Source: Microvirga makkahensis (GTDB lineage Bacteria > Pseudomonadota > Alphaproteobacteria > Rhizobiales > Beijerinckiaceae). Taken from it: a stretch of 42,177 nt of DNA. Made by a program: the position numbers and the translations under genes. The DNA is taken from contig NZ_WURB01000032.1 of NCBI RefSeq assembly GCF_009830105.1, positions 1 to 42,177 on the forward strand, read 5' to 3'. The notes under the pieces were generated by a model, which saw only the letters and a list, made by a program, of their open reading frames with translations, searched no databases and was not told the DNA's origin. How positions within the stretch are numbered: the stretch's first letter is position 1; each line of letters starts with the position of its first letter. Below are positions 8,182-15,345 of the stretch, piece by piece.

Positions 8182-9546
8182 ATGTCAGATCAAGGTGTTA
8201 CACGGACGCTCGCCCGCTGGGCGGTGGAGTGCAGGCTCGCGGACATCCCGCAGGATGTCCGCGATCAGGGCGTGCGGACATTCGTCAACTGGCTCGGCTG
8301 CGCCGTCGGCGGCGTTTCGCATGAGACGGTGGATCGTGCGCTTGATGCGGTCCGGCTCTTTTCGGGCCCGGCGCAGGCGACCGTGATCGGACGAGGCGAC
8401 CGGCTCGATGCGCTTCACGCCGCACTTATAAACGGCGTCAGCTCGCACGTCCTCGATTACGACGACACACACCTCAAGACGATCATCCACCCTGCCGGTC
8501 CGGTAGCTTCGGCTGCTCTCGCCGTGGCGGAGATGCAGCCCGTGTCCGGCGCGGATCTTCTGGCCGCGATGATCGTCGGAGTGGAGGTGGAGTGCCGGAT
8601 CGGCAACGCCGTCTATCCAGATCACTATGATCGTGGCTGGCATATCACCGGAACGGCTGGCGTGTTCGGCGCCGCCGCCGCGGTGGGCCGGCTGCTCGGC
8701 CTCGACGAGCAGCGCATGACATGGGCCCTCGGCATCGCGGCGACCCAATCCTCCGGTCTGCGCGAGATGTTCGGGACCATGTGCAAGAGCTTCCATCCCG
8801 GCCGCGCGGCCCAGAACGGCGCCCTGGCGGCGTTCCTGGCGAAGTCCGGTTTCGACAGCTCCGAGCGCGGCATCGAAGCCCCGCGCGGCTGGGCCAATGT
8901 AGTATCGACGAAGCAGGACTACACCGAGATCACCGAGGGCCTCGGCAAGACCTGGGAAGCCGGTCTCAACAGCTACAAGCCCTTCGCCTGCGGTATCGTC
9001 ATTCACCCGACCATCGACGCCTGTATCCAGCTGCGCGAGGAAATCGGGGATGAGGTCCGCAACATCGAGAAGGTCGAGCTCAGGACTCATCCGCTCGTTT
9101 TGGAGCTAACCGGTAAGACGGCGCCTCGCACCGGGCTCGAGGGCAAGTTCAGTGTTTTCCACGCAGCTGCAACGGCACTGCTGCGCGGCGACGGCACACC
9201 TACCGCCTTCACCGACGAGGCCGTGAACGATCCATCGATCGTGGAGCTACGCGGCCGCGTGAAGGCGGAAACCGATCAGTCCATCCATGAAGATCAGGTC
9301 GAAATGACGGTGACCTTTCACGACGGACGTCAGGTGAATCGGCGCATCGAGCACGCGATCGGAAGCCTCGACCGCCCCCTCACCGACGAAGAGCTGGATC
9401 GCAAGTTCATCAAGCAGTCCGAGGCAATCCTCGGCAAGGAGGGAACGGAGCGCCTCCTCTCGGCAGCATGGCGCTTTGCGGAAATGGATGATGTCGCGGA
9501 AATCGCGCGTCTCTCCGTTCCGAACGGCACCGCCACGAGCGCGTAA
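8182..9546 (+). CDS. MmgE/PrpD family protein 2
   Basis: A 454-residue MmgE/PrpD protein with the motif HVLDYDDTH starting at His89, the His region GWHITGTAG, the Lys region CKSFHPGRA and KPFACGIVIHP. All the usual active-site landmarks are present. A possible ribosome site (GAGG in ATGAGGTAAACG) precedes the ATG. It shares the operon with MmgE/PrpD 1 but differs in the KPxxxG stretch, so the two probably catalyse successive or stereochemically different steps (for example dehydration and re-hydration, or epimerisation) and are unlikely to be redundant. The isopropylmalate-dehydrogenase-like gene follows 7 bases after its stop codon. Confidence 0.93.
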   Translation: MSDQGVTRTLARWAVECRLADIPQDVRDQGVRTFVNWLGCAVGGVSHETVDRALDAVRLFSGPAQATVIGRGDRLDALHAALINGVSSHVLDYDDTHLKTIIHPAGPVASAALAVAEMQPVSGADLLAAMIVGVEVECRIGNAVYPDHYDRGWHITGTAGVFGAAAAVGRLLGLDEQRMTWALGIAATQSSGLREMFGTMCKSFHPGRAAQNGALAAFLAKSGFDSSERGIEAPRGWANVVSTKQDYTEITEGLGKTWEAGLNSYKPFACGIVIHPTIDACIQLREEIGDEVRNIEKVELRTHPLVLELTGKTAPRTGLEGKFSVFHAAATALLRGDGTPTAFTDEAVNDPSIVELRGRVKAETDQSIHEDQVEMTVTFHDGRQVNRRIEHAIGSLDRPLTDEELDRKFIKQSEAILGKEGTERLLSAAWRFAEMDDVAEIARLSVPNGTATSA

Positions 9547-9553
9547 GGATTAC

Positions 9554-10636
9554 ATGATGGCATCGGCCCACCTCATTCTCGGAATCCTCAACGGGGACGA
9601 TATCGGTCACGAGATCGTCCCGGCATCGGTCGAAGTGGCGAAAGCTGCGGCGGAACGGACCGGGCTGCGGATCGACTGGCGGCCGATGCCCATCGGCCGG
9701 ACCGCGCTCGACACGCACGGATCGACCCTGCCCGAGGGCACGCTCGAAACGCTTGCCACCTTCGACGGCTGGATCCTGGGGCCCATCGGCCACCGGGACT
9801 ATCCCAAGGTGCCGGGTGCGATCAATCCCCACCCGATCCTGCGCAAGCACTTCAATCTCTTCGCGAACGTGCGCCCGACGCGGTCCTATCCGGATCTCGG
9901 CGGCCTTTTCGAAGGCGTGGATCTAGTCATCGTCCGTGAGAACAACGAAGGCTTCCAGCCCGACCGCAACGTGGTCGCGGGCTCGGGCGAGTTCCGCCCT
10001 ACGGAAGACGTCACGATCTCCGTCCGAGTCATCACTCGGGCGGGCAGCTACCGCGTCGCCAAGGCTGCGCTGGAAATCGCCCGCTCGCGCCGGAAACGCC
10101 TGACCCTCGTGCACAAGAACACCGTGTTCAAGCTCGGATGCGGCATGTTCGTGGAGGAGTGCTATCGCGCCGCGAAGGATTATCCTGATGTCACCGTCGA
10201 CGAGGTGATCGTCGATACCTTCGCCATGCGCCTCGTTCGCGATCCGCAAACCTTCGACACGGTGGTGACGACGAACATGTTCGGCGACATTCTCACCGAT
10301 GAAGCCGCAGGCCTCGTCGGCGGCCTCGGCATGGCTCCGGGCCTTTCGATCGGCAACGGCAACATTGCCATGGCTCAGGCGACTCACGGGTCGGCTCCCG
10401 ACATCGCCGGCAAGAACATCGCCAACCCTTATGCGATGATCGAGTCCACCCGCATGATGCTCGACTGGCTGGGACGTCAGCGCAATGTTCCCGAAGCTGT
10501 CGCGGCGGCTCAACTGATGGAGCAGGGCATGACGGCGGCTCTTGGCGATCCTGCCACGCGCACGCCGGACATTCGCGGCACGGCCAGCACCACGGGAATG
10601 ACTCAAGGCGTTCTGAAGGCAATCGCGGCAGCCTAA
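9554..10636 (+). CDS. Isocitrate/isopropylmalate dehydrogenase family protein
   Basis: A 360-residue protein of the beta-decarboxylating dehydrogenase family, which oxidises (2R,3S)-2-hydroxyacids such as isopropylmalate, isocitrate, D-malate or tartrate with NAD(P) and Mg/Mn. Visible motifs are IVRENNEGF near residue 123, the metal-site signature NMFGDILTDEAAGLVGG and the nucleotide-site HGSAPDIAGKNIANP. The start is ATG 9554 (MMASAHLILGIL) just after TAAGGAT; an earlier in-frame start would lie inside MmgE/PrpD 2. Last gene of the operon, it could carry out the oxidative decarboxylation that finishes the pathway. Leucine biosynthesis is unlikely in this context. A strong hairpin follows. 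Confidence 0.9.
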   Translation: MMASAHLILGILNGDDIGHEIVPASVEVAKAAAERTGLRIDWRPMPIGRTALDTHGSTLPEGTLETLATFDGWILGPIGHRDYPKVPGAINPHPILRKHFNLFANVRPTRSYPDLGGLFEGVDLVIVRENNEGFQPDRNVVAGSGEFRPTEDVTISVRVITRAGSYRVAKAALEIARSRRKRLTLVHKNTVFKLGCGMFVEECYRAAKDYPDVTVDEVIVDTFAMRLVRDPQTFDTVVTTNMFGDILTDEAAGLVGGLGMAPGLSIGNGNIAMAQATHGSAPDIAGKNIANPYAMIESTRMMLDWLGRQRNVPEAVAAAQLMEQGMTAALGDPATRTPDIRGTASTTGMTQGVLKAIAAA

Positions 10637-10643
10637 GCGTCAG

Positions 10644-10676
10644 GGCGCGGGAAAAGAAGCGATCCTTTCCCGCGCC
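10644..10676. terminator. Bidirectional terminator between convergent genes
   Basis: An 11-bp stem (GGCGCGGGAAA pairing with TTTCCCGCGCC) around an 11-base loop lies in the 44-base gap between the convergent dehydrogenase and rhodanese genes. The A/T-rich inner stem and its convergent position suit a shared terminator, although the U-run outside the stem is weak in both directions. Confidence 0.6.
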
Positions 10677-10680
10677 ATGT

Positions 10681-12273
10681 TTAGAAAGGCTCGGCAAGCT
10701 TGAACTCGGCACGTTCGTCCGAGTCTAGTTGCCTGACGAGCCCGGTCTCCCATTCAAGGTAACGGCGGGCCGCTTCGAGATTGCCGTCGTGCCGGTCATG
10801 CACGAAGAAGAGAAAATCGATAGCCTCCTCGTCAGGCGGCTGTTCCGGCGATGCCACCAAGGGCAAGCCCGCGTCTCGCCACCCTTCTATGCCGCCTTCG
10901 ACAATGCCGACATCGGCCATACCGATTGCAGCGAGATCGACGGCAGCCAGCTGCGCGGTCATCGCATCCGTTGCAATGAGCAGCACGGCTTTCCGTGGGA
11001 GGACCGCCTGCTCCAAGCGCGGGCGAATGGACCACAATGCGCCTTCCGGATGGCTCTGGCGATACGCCACCGACGGCCTGAGGTCGATCAGAACTGCACG
11101 TCCCTCCTCCACCGACGCCGCAGCTTGCTCGGGTGAAACGCTGCGAAGCGCTCCACGCGCACCAGGATGGGGAAGCGGCCTCATCCTCAGCCAGCTCTCG
11201 TCGAGGTCAACCGCATCGTCGCGGCGAAGCACGTATACCTCGTAACCGAGCTGCCGCAGCCAGAAGGCGGCGAGGACCGCGCGCAAGCCCGTATCGTCGG
11301 TCAGCACAAGGCGGGAACGGCGCACGCCGACCCACTCGTCAGTCGCCTGCACGATCTGGACGCAAGGAGCATGGAGAGCTCCCGGCAGATGCCCCTGCGC
11401 ATATTCCTCGGCGCTGCGTACATCAAGGAGAGAGAGGGTGCGCGACGTATCCCGGGCGAGATCCTCGAACGTCTTTGAATCGATGAATGGGATCGCTGTG
11501 CTCTCCCTGATCCGGTCCGCGCGGGCTCTGCTTTCAGCAGCTCCCTCTGTCTCGAGATCGGGCAAGGGATCGGGATTGCACCCGCGCGCCAGATCGAAGC
11601 CGGCGAGCGCCCATCCCTGCGTGCCGTTCTCAAGCGCGTAGACCGGATTCGGAACGCCCGCCGCCCGCAATCCGATTGCTCCAACAAGGCCGCGCGTCCG
11701 CCCGGCGCAGGTAAGCACGATAGGAGCATCGCGGTCGGCGACCGCGCTAGACATGCGGTGCAGCAACTCCCCGTTGGGACCGGAGCGCGCGCCTGGAACG
11801 GTCATCTTCCGGTATTCGCTCGGCGGGCGCGTGTCGAACAGGACGTGTGGTCGGCCCTCCTCCTGCCATGCGCGGAGCGTCCGCGCATCGATCATTTTGG
11901 GGTGCCAAACCATCTCGACGAGTTCGCCGAGCGTTTTCGAAGGCACGTTGACGCCCTTGTAGAGGGCAAAGCCCGCAGCGGCCCAAGCGGGAGCGCCACC
12001 CTCCACCGTTGAAACATGGATGTAACCCAGTTCTTCAAGCCGCGCGGCAGCGCGCTCGGCGACGCCATCGCCGTCATCGAGCAGAAGAAGCTGGACGAAA
12101 CGGTTCGGAACCAGAACCGGCACGACTGCCTCAAGGCGACTGTAGGGAGCACTGGTTGCGAGGAGCGGATGCCCCTCGCCGTATTGCCCATGTTCACGCA
12201 CGTCCAGGATTGCGATTTCCCCTGGCCCATGAACGAGGCGTTTCGCGTCGGCAGGGTGCAGTCTCGTGCTCAT
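10681..12273 (-). CDS. Four-domain rhodanese-like protein with one catalytic Cys
   Basis: A 530-residue protein built from four rhodanese-like domains, roughly residues 5-105, 120-230, 262-365 and 375-475, plus a C-terminal tail of about 55. Only domain 2 has the active-site loop with a cysteine (TCAGRTRG, Cys189). The equivalent loops of domains 1, 3 and 4 read LDDGDGVA, TDDTGLRA and ATDAMTAQ, so those domains are probably structural or binding modules. It may move sulfane sulfur to or from a small molecule or protein. The start is ATG 12273, which overlaps the hydrolase stop by four bases (ATGA), so the two are translationally coupled. Longer in-frame extensions run into the hydrolase gene and are rejected. 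Confidence 0.88.
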   Translation of the reverse strand: MSTRLHPADAKRLVHGPGEIAILDVREHGQYGEGHPLLATSAPYSRLEAVVPVLVPNRFVQLLLLDDGDGVAERAAARLEELGYIHVSTVEGGAPAWAAAGFALYKGVNVPSKTLGELVEMVWHPKMIDARTLRAWQEEGRPHVLFDTRPPSEYRKMTVPGARSGPNGELLHRMSSAVADRDAPIVLTCAGRTRGLVGAIGLRAAGVPNPVYALENGTQGWALAGFDLARGCNPDPLPDLETEGAAESRARADRIRESTAIPFIDSKTFEDLARDTSRTLSLLDVRSAEEYAQGHLPGALHAPCVQIVQATDEWVGVRRSRLVLTDDTGLRAVLAAFWLRQLGYEVYVLRRDDAVDLDESWLRMRPLPHPGARGALRSVSPEQAAASVEEGRAVLIDLRPSVAYRQSHPEGALWSIRPRLEQAVLPRKAVLLIATDAMTAQLAAVDLAAIGMADVGIVEGGIEGWRDAGLPLVASPEQPPDEEAIDFLFFVHDRHDGNLEAARRYLEWETGLVRQLDSDERAEFKLAEPF

Positions 12274-13232
12274 TGCGCAGGCCGCACAGGTTCGCCGCCG
12301 CGGAAGAACGTCCAGAAGGCCGGGTAGATGAGATCGGGGCGGTGTTCGGCAGGGTAATGTCCAGTAGGGACATCGAAGCCGCGCAGATCCGGAGCCCATG
12401 GCGCCCACGCCTCGAGCGGCTTGAAATGCCGGCCGCAATGGCTGTTCGCCCCCCAGATGACGAGGGTTGGACAGGCGATCTGCTTCTGGCCGAAATCAGC
12501 CGTGTCCATCTCGAAGTCGATCGTCACCGTGGCACGGTAATCCTCGCATACGGCGTGGATCTGCTCAGGCGTGGCGCAGCGGATGTACTCGGCGATGGCC
12601 TCGGGCGTAAAGATCTCCAGGCCTACGTCCTTCTTGTTGAGCTTGTAGCGCATGTAGTAATCGAGATCCGCCGTCAGCAGCTTTTCCGGGAACGGATATT
12701 TCTGCGCCATGAAGAACCAGTGATACGATTCCAGGCCCCAGCCCAAACTGACATTGCTCAACACGTGATGAGTGGGAACGATGTCGAGGGCCGCCATGCG
12801 CTCGATCCGATCTGGATGGTCGAGCGCCATGCGGAACGCGACGCGTGCGCCCCGATCATGACCCGCAACGCTGAACCGCTCGAAACCCAGCGACGACATC
12901 AGTTCGACATTGTCCTCCGACATCGCGCGAAACGAATAGGCCGCATGGTCAGGTCCGCCATCCGGCTTTGAGCTGTCGCCATAGCCGCGCAGATCCGGCG
13001 CAACGACGGTGAAGGAACGCGCGAGCGAAGGAGCGATCTTGTGCCAGCTGACCAGCGTCAGTGGATTGCCGTGCAGCAGCAAAAGCGGAGGCCCCCTCCC
13101 AGCGATCGCCACGTTGATCTCCGCGCCCGATGTTCTGATCCGCTCGCGGCGAAAGCCTTCCATGAGAGTGGGGCCGTGCGGGATAAGCGGCGGCGGACTA
13201 TTTGTTCCAGATTGCGTCGTCTGCGTGCTCAA
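12270..13232 (-). CDS. Alpha/beta hydrolase, haloacetate dehalogenase-like
   Basis: A 320-residue alpha/beta hydrolase with the residue set known from fluoroacetate dehalogenases: nucleophile Asp126 with Arg127 and Arg130 in GHDRGAR, Asp150 in ALDIVPT, the halide-site pair His171-Trp172 (YHWFFMAQ), Tyr232 in CEDYRA and the catalytic His292 in TGHYPAEHRPD. The oxyanion region is HGNPL. The fold could also serve an ester or epoxide hydrolase, but an Asp nucleophile with this pattern fits hydrolytic removal of halide from a 2-haloacid. The start is TTG 13232 with a strong GGGGAGGAA upstream. It lies 34 bases after the PdxA-like gene and overlaps the rhodanese start. The substrate is unproven. 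Confidence 0.85.
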   Translation of the reverse strand: MSTQTTQSGTNSPPPLIPHGPTLMEGFRRERIRTSGAEINVAIAGRGPPLLLLHGNPLTLVSWHKIAPSLARSFTVVAPDLRGYGDSSKPDGGPDHAAYSFRAMSEDNVELMSSLGFERFSVAGHDRGARVAFRMALDHPDRIERMAALDIVPTHHVLSNVSLGWGLESYHWFFMAQKYPFPEKLLTADLDYYMRYKLNKKDVGLEIFTPEAIAEYIRCATPEQIHAVCEDYRATVTIDFEMDTADFGQKQIACPTLVIWGANSHCGRHFKPLEAWAPWAPDLRGFDVPTGHYPAEHRPDLIYPAFWTFFRGGEPVRPAQ

Positions 13233-13266
13233 GCCAGGTTCCTCCCCTCAGAGCCTCCGATCAATC

Positions 13267-14316
13267 TCAGGCTGCGGCGGTGTTTTCCGTCCTCTTGGCG
13301 GCCGAGGCATTGCCTGCGAGCTGCGCCGCGAGGCGCAGGGCATTCTCGAGCGCGCCCGTGGACGCCACGCCCTTGCCGACGATGTCGAAGGCCGTTCCAT
13401 GGGAGGGCGTCGTGAAAACGGTATCCAGCCCGGCCGTCACGGTGACACCGCGGTTGAAGCCACGGATCTTCGTCGCGATCTGCCCCTGGTCGTGATACAT
13501 CGCGACGACGCTGTCGTATTCGCCCGCGAAAGCCTTGACGTAGATCGTGTCAGCCGGGAACGGCCCGCGGCAGTCGACACCCGTAGCCGCAACCTTCGCG
13601 ACGGTCGGACCGATCAGCTCGATTTCGTCTCTGCCAAACAGCCCCCCCTCACCCGCATGCGGGTTCAGCGCGGCGACTGCGATGCGGGGCTTGGCAATGT
13701 TGGCGCGCCGCATCGTTCTGTCGACGAGGCGGATCGCATCCTCGATGGATTCCGCAGTAATCAGGTCGAGTGCCTCGCGCAGCGAGACATGAGACGTCAC
13801 ACGGGACATCCATTGCCCGTCCAGCACGTTCATCTCAGAGAAGTAGCCTTCATGTCCTAGGAGATGAGCAAACATCTTGTGCTCGTCCGGGAACTTCCAG
13901 CCGCCTGCCCAAAGAGCTGCCTTGTTCAACGGTGCAAAAGTGATCGCATCGACCTCGCCCCGCTTCGCCATCTCGATGGCGAAAGCCAGCGTATCGCCGG
14001 TCAACCGGCCGGATTCCGCAGAGACAACTCCCCGTTCCAGGGTGACCGGATCAGTATTGCCGAGATCAAGCACCGGAACGGAGGACGCCGACCAATCGAC
14101 GGACTGGGCGCTCCCGACACGGTGCCAGGCGAAGGACACGCCGGCATCCCTCATGCCCTGCTCCAGAACGCGGACATCGCCGACGACCAGAAGGCGAGCC
14201 TCCCCCGCCAAGGCTCCTGAATGCAGGATCCGCGCGGAAATCTCAGGTCCAATCCCCGTATAGTCTCCAAGGACGAACGCAATGCGCGGGAGGGTGGATC
14301 CGTCTGATGTGCTCAT
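13267..14316 (-). CDS. PdxA-family dehydrogenase
   Basis: A 349-residue member of the 4-hydroxythreonine-4-phosphate dehydrogenase (PdxA) family. The nucleotide-side motif GDYTGIGPE is at residues 18-26. The three metal-binding histidines are His176 (SHVSLREA), His220 (NPHAGEGG) and His275 (MYHDQG). The start is ATG 14316 with GAGGAA upstream. No pyridoxine biosynthesis gene is nearby, and the kinase that accompanies PdxA2 in threonate/erythronate breakdown is absent. The protein may therefore belong to a catabolic branch such as the terephthalate-dihydrodiol dehydrogenase type (TphB), which is PdxA-like and is also found with TTT binding proteins. It heads the unit with the hydrolase and rhodanese genes. 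Confidence 0.9.
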   Translation of the reverse strand: MSTSDGSTLPRIAFVLGDYTGIGPEISARILHSGALAGEARLLVVGDVRVLEQGMRDAGVSFAWHRVGSAQSVDWSASSVPVLDLGNTDPVTLERGVVSAESGRLTGDTLAFAIEMAKRGEVDAITFAPLNKAALWAGGWKFPDEHKMFAHLLGHEGYFSEMNVLDGQWMSRVTSHVSLREALDLITAESIEDAIRLVDRTMRRANIAKPRIAVAALNPHAGEGGLFGRDEIELIGPTVAKVAATGVDCRGPFPADTIYVKAFAGEYDSVVAMYHDQGQIATKIRGFNRGVTVTAGLDTVFTTPSHGTAFDIVGKGVASTGALENALRLAAQLAGNASAAKRTENTAAA

Positions 14317-14373
14317 GGCGCCAGTTCCTCGAATAGGAGCGGGGCCAAACAACCGGCCCCAGATGCTGGCAGC

Positions 14374-14421
14374 ATCATCCCTAGACCAGGAACTCTCGTC
14401 AACAGACAACTGTTGACAATT
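14374..14421 (-). promoter_or_regulatory. Promoter and double class A operator before the PdxA-like gene
   Basis: A perfect 8-bp inverted repeat, GTCAACAG (14398-14405) and CTGTTGAC (14410-14417), is separated by ACAA. The right half lies in AACTGTTGACAATT, the same 14-mer as at 4756-4769. On the minus strand TTGACG (complement of 14397-14402) and GATGAT (complement of 14374-14379) are 17 bases apart and could serve as -35 and -10. An FCD GntR dimer here would block the promoter. Confidence 0.55.
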
Positions 14422-14477
14422 CTGCCGTTAAATTGACCCTGACGCTTTCGGTTTCGGCTGGCTGGCCTTGAATCAGT

Positions 14478-15173
14478 TCAGCCAACCACCTTGCCTTCAG
14501 CATGCACGACGGCGAGCAGACGATCCTTGGCGAAGGCCACGTGGCCCCGGTGCGCCTCGTAGGCTCGGCCCGGATCGCGAGCCGCTATGGCAGCCAACAT
14601 CTCGCGGTGCTCCTTGTTGGAAACGGCAAGACCGCCGCCCTGGACGAGGCTCCGGGCCCTGAAAAGGTGCAGCTTCTTCACGAGGCTCCGGTAATGCTGG
14701 GCAAGCGTGGTGTTCCCAGCCGAGTCGACGATGAACTCGTGCAGCGCAAGGTTCAATGGGTAATAGGCCTCGAAGTCCTGTTTGCGCGAGGCCTTCTCCA
14801 TACCCGCAACAAACTCTCCCATCTGCTTGATCTGCTTGTCCGTCACCCGCATGGCCAGAAGTTGCCCCGCCAGCCCGAACAAGACCGAGCGGACTTCGTA
14901 GATCTCCAGGGCCTCCTCGATGGACAGGCGGCGGATGAAAGATCCCCTGTTCGGGATCGACACGACAAGACCCGAACCTTCGAGCGCGCGCACGGCCTCT
15001 CGGATGGGCCCCCGGCTGGTCCCAAGCTTCTGGGCCAGCTGGTTCTCGTTGATGCGCTCACCCGGCGCGAAGCTGCCGCTGAGAATGAGACGCTCGACCT
15101 CGCGCTCGATTGCCGTTGCAAGCGAGGAGGTCTGCAGGACTGCGAGTTCTTGGGAAGGGGTGCTCGGGATCAT
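14478..15173 (-). CDS. FCD-type GntR transcriptional regulator 2
   Basis: A 231-residue regulator. The winged helix-turn-helix has recognition helix GTSRGPIREA, and the C-terminal FCD domain keeps NLALHEFIVD, KEHREMLAAI and HRGHV as likely metal/ligand ligands. The start is taken at ATG 15173 (MIPSTPSQ). An upstream in-frame GTG at 15212 would put the operator AATTGTCAACACT inside the coding region and has no homology support. It is upstream of and co-oriented with the PdxA-like gene, but a promoter/operator separates them. The near-identical recognition helix and operators suggest overlap with the regulon of the regulator at 3994. Confidence 0.92.
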   Translation of the reverse strand: MIPSTPSQELAVLQTSSLATAIEREVERLILSGSFAPGERINENQLAQKLGTSRGPIREAVRALEGSGLVVSIPNRGSFIRRLSIEEALEIYEVRSVLFGLAGQLLAMRVTDKQIKQMGEFVAGMEKASRKQDFEAYYPLNLALHEFIVDSAGNTTLAQHYRSLVKKLHLFRARSLVQGGGLAVSNKEHREMLAAIAARDPGRAYEAHRGHVAFAKDRLLAVVHAEGKVVG

Positions 15174-15180
15174 GCCGGGA

Positions 15181-15213
15181 GGTACAACCTTTCCCGTGCA
15201 AATTGTCAACACT
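15181..15213 (-). promoter_or_regulatory. Class A operator before GntR regulator 2 (autoregulation)
   Basis: AATTGTCAACACT at 15201-15213 matches, on the opposite strand, the TGTTGACAATT core of the other class A sites. Its TTGACA (complement of 15204-15209) is a consensus -35 with a weak -10 (TGTACC) 17 bases on. Its place just before the regulator gene suggests autoregulation. Confidence 0.5.
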
Positions 15214-15241
15214 TTTTACGTTACAGAAAAACAGAGGGCAG

Positions 15242-15271
15242 AAGCGGGCCAGTGCTTCTCCAGGCCCGCTT
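15242..15271 (-). terminator. Probable terminator after MmgE/PrpD 3
   Basis: A 9-bp stem (AAGCGGGCC pairing with GGCCCGCTT) around a 12-base loop lies 75 bases downstream of the MmgE/PrpD 3 stop in the transcribed direction. A run of five T occurs about 13 bases beyond the stem, farther than in a textbook terminator. Confidence 0.45.
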
Positions 15272-15345
15272 GCGTGTCGAATAGAGCTGGCCGCGCCGTC
15301 CTTTCCTGAAGCGCTGCCCCAGGAGAAGGACCGCGCCTCCCGGCG

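Noticed and set aside
12009..12971. 320-residue plus-strand open frame
   Set aside because: It spans the boundary of the rhodanese and hydrolase genes in antisense. Both of those have catalytic motifs.
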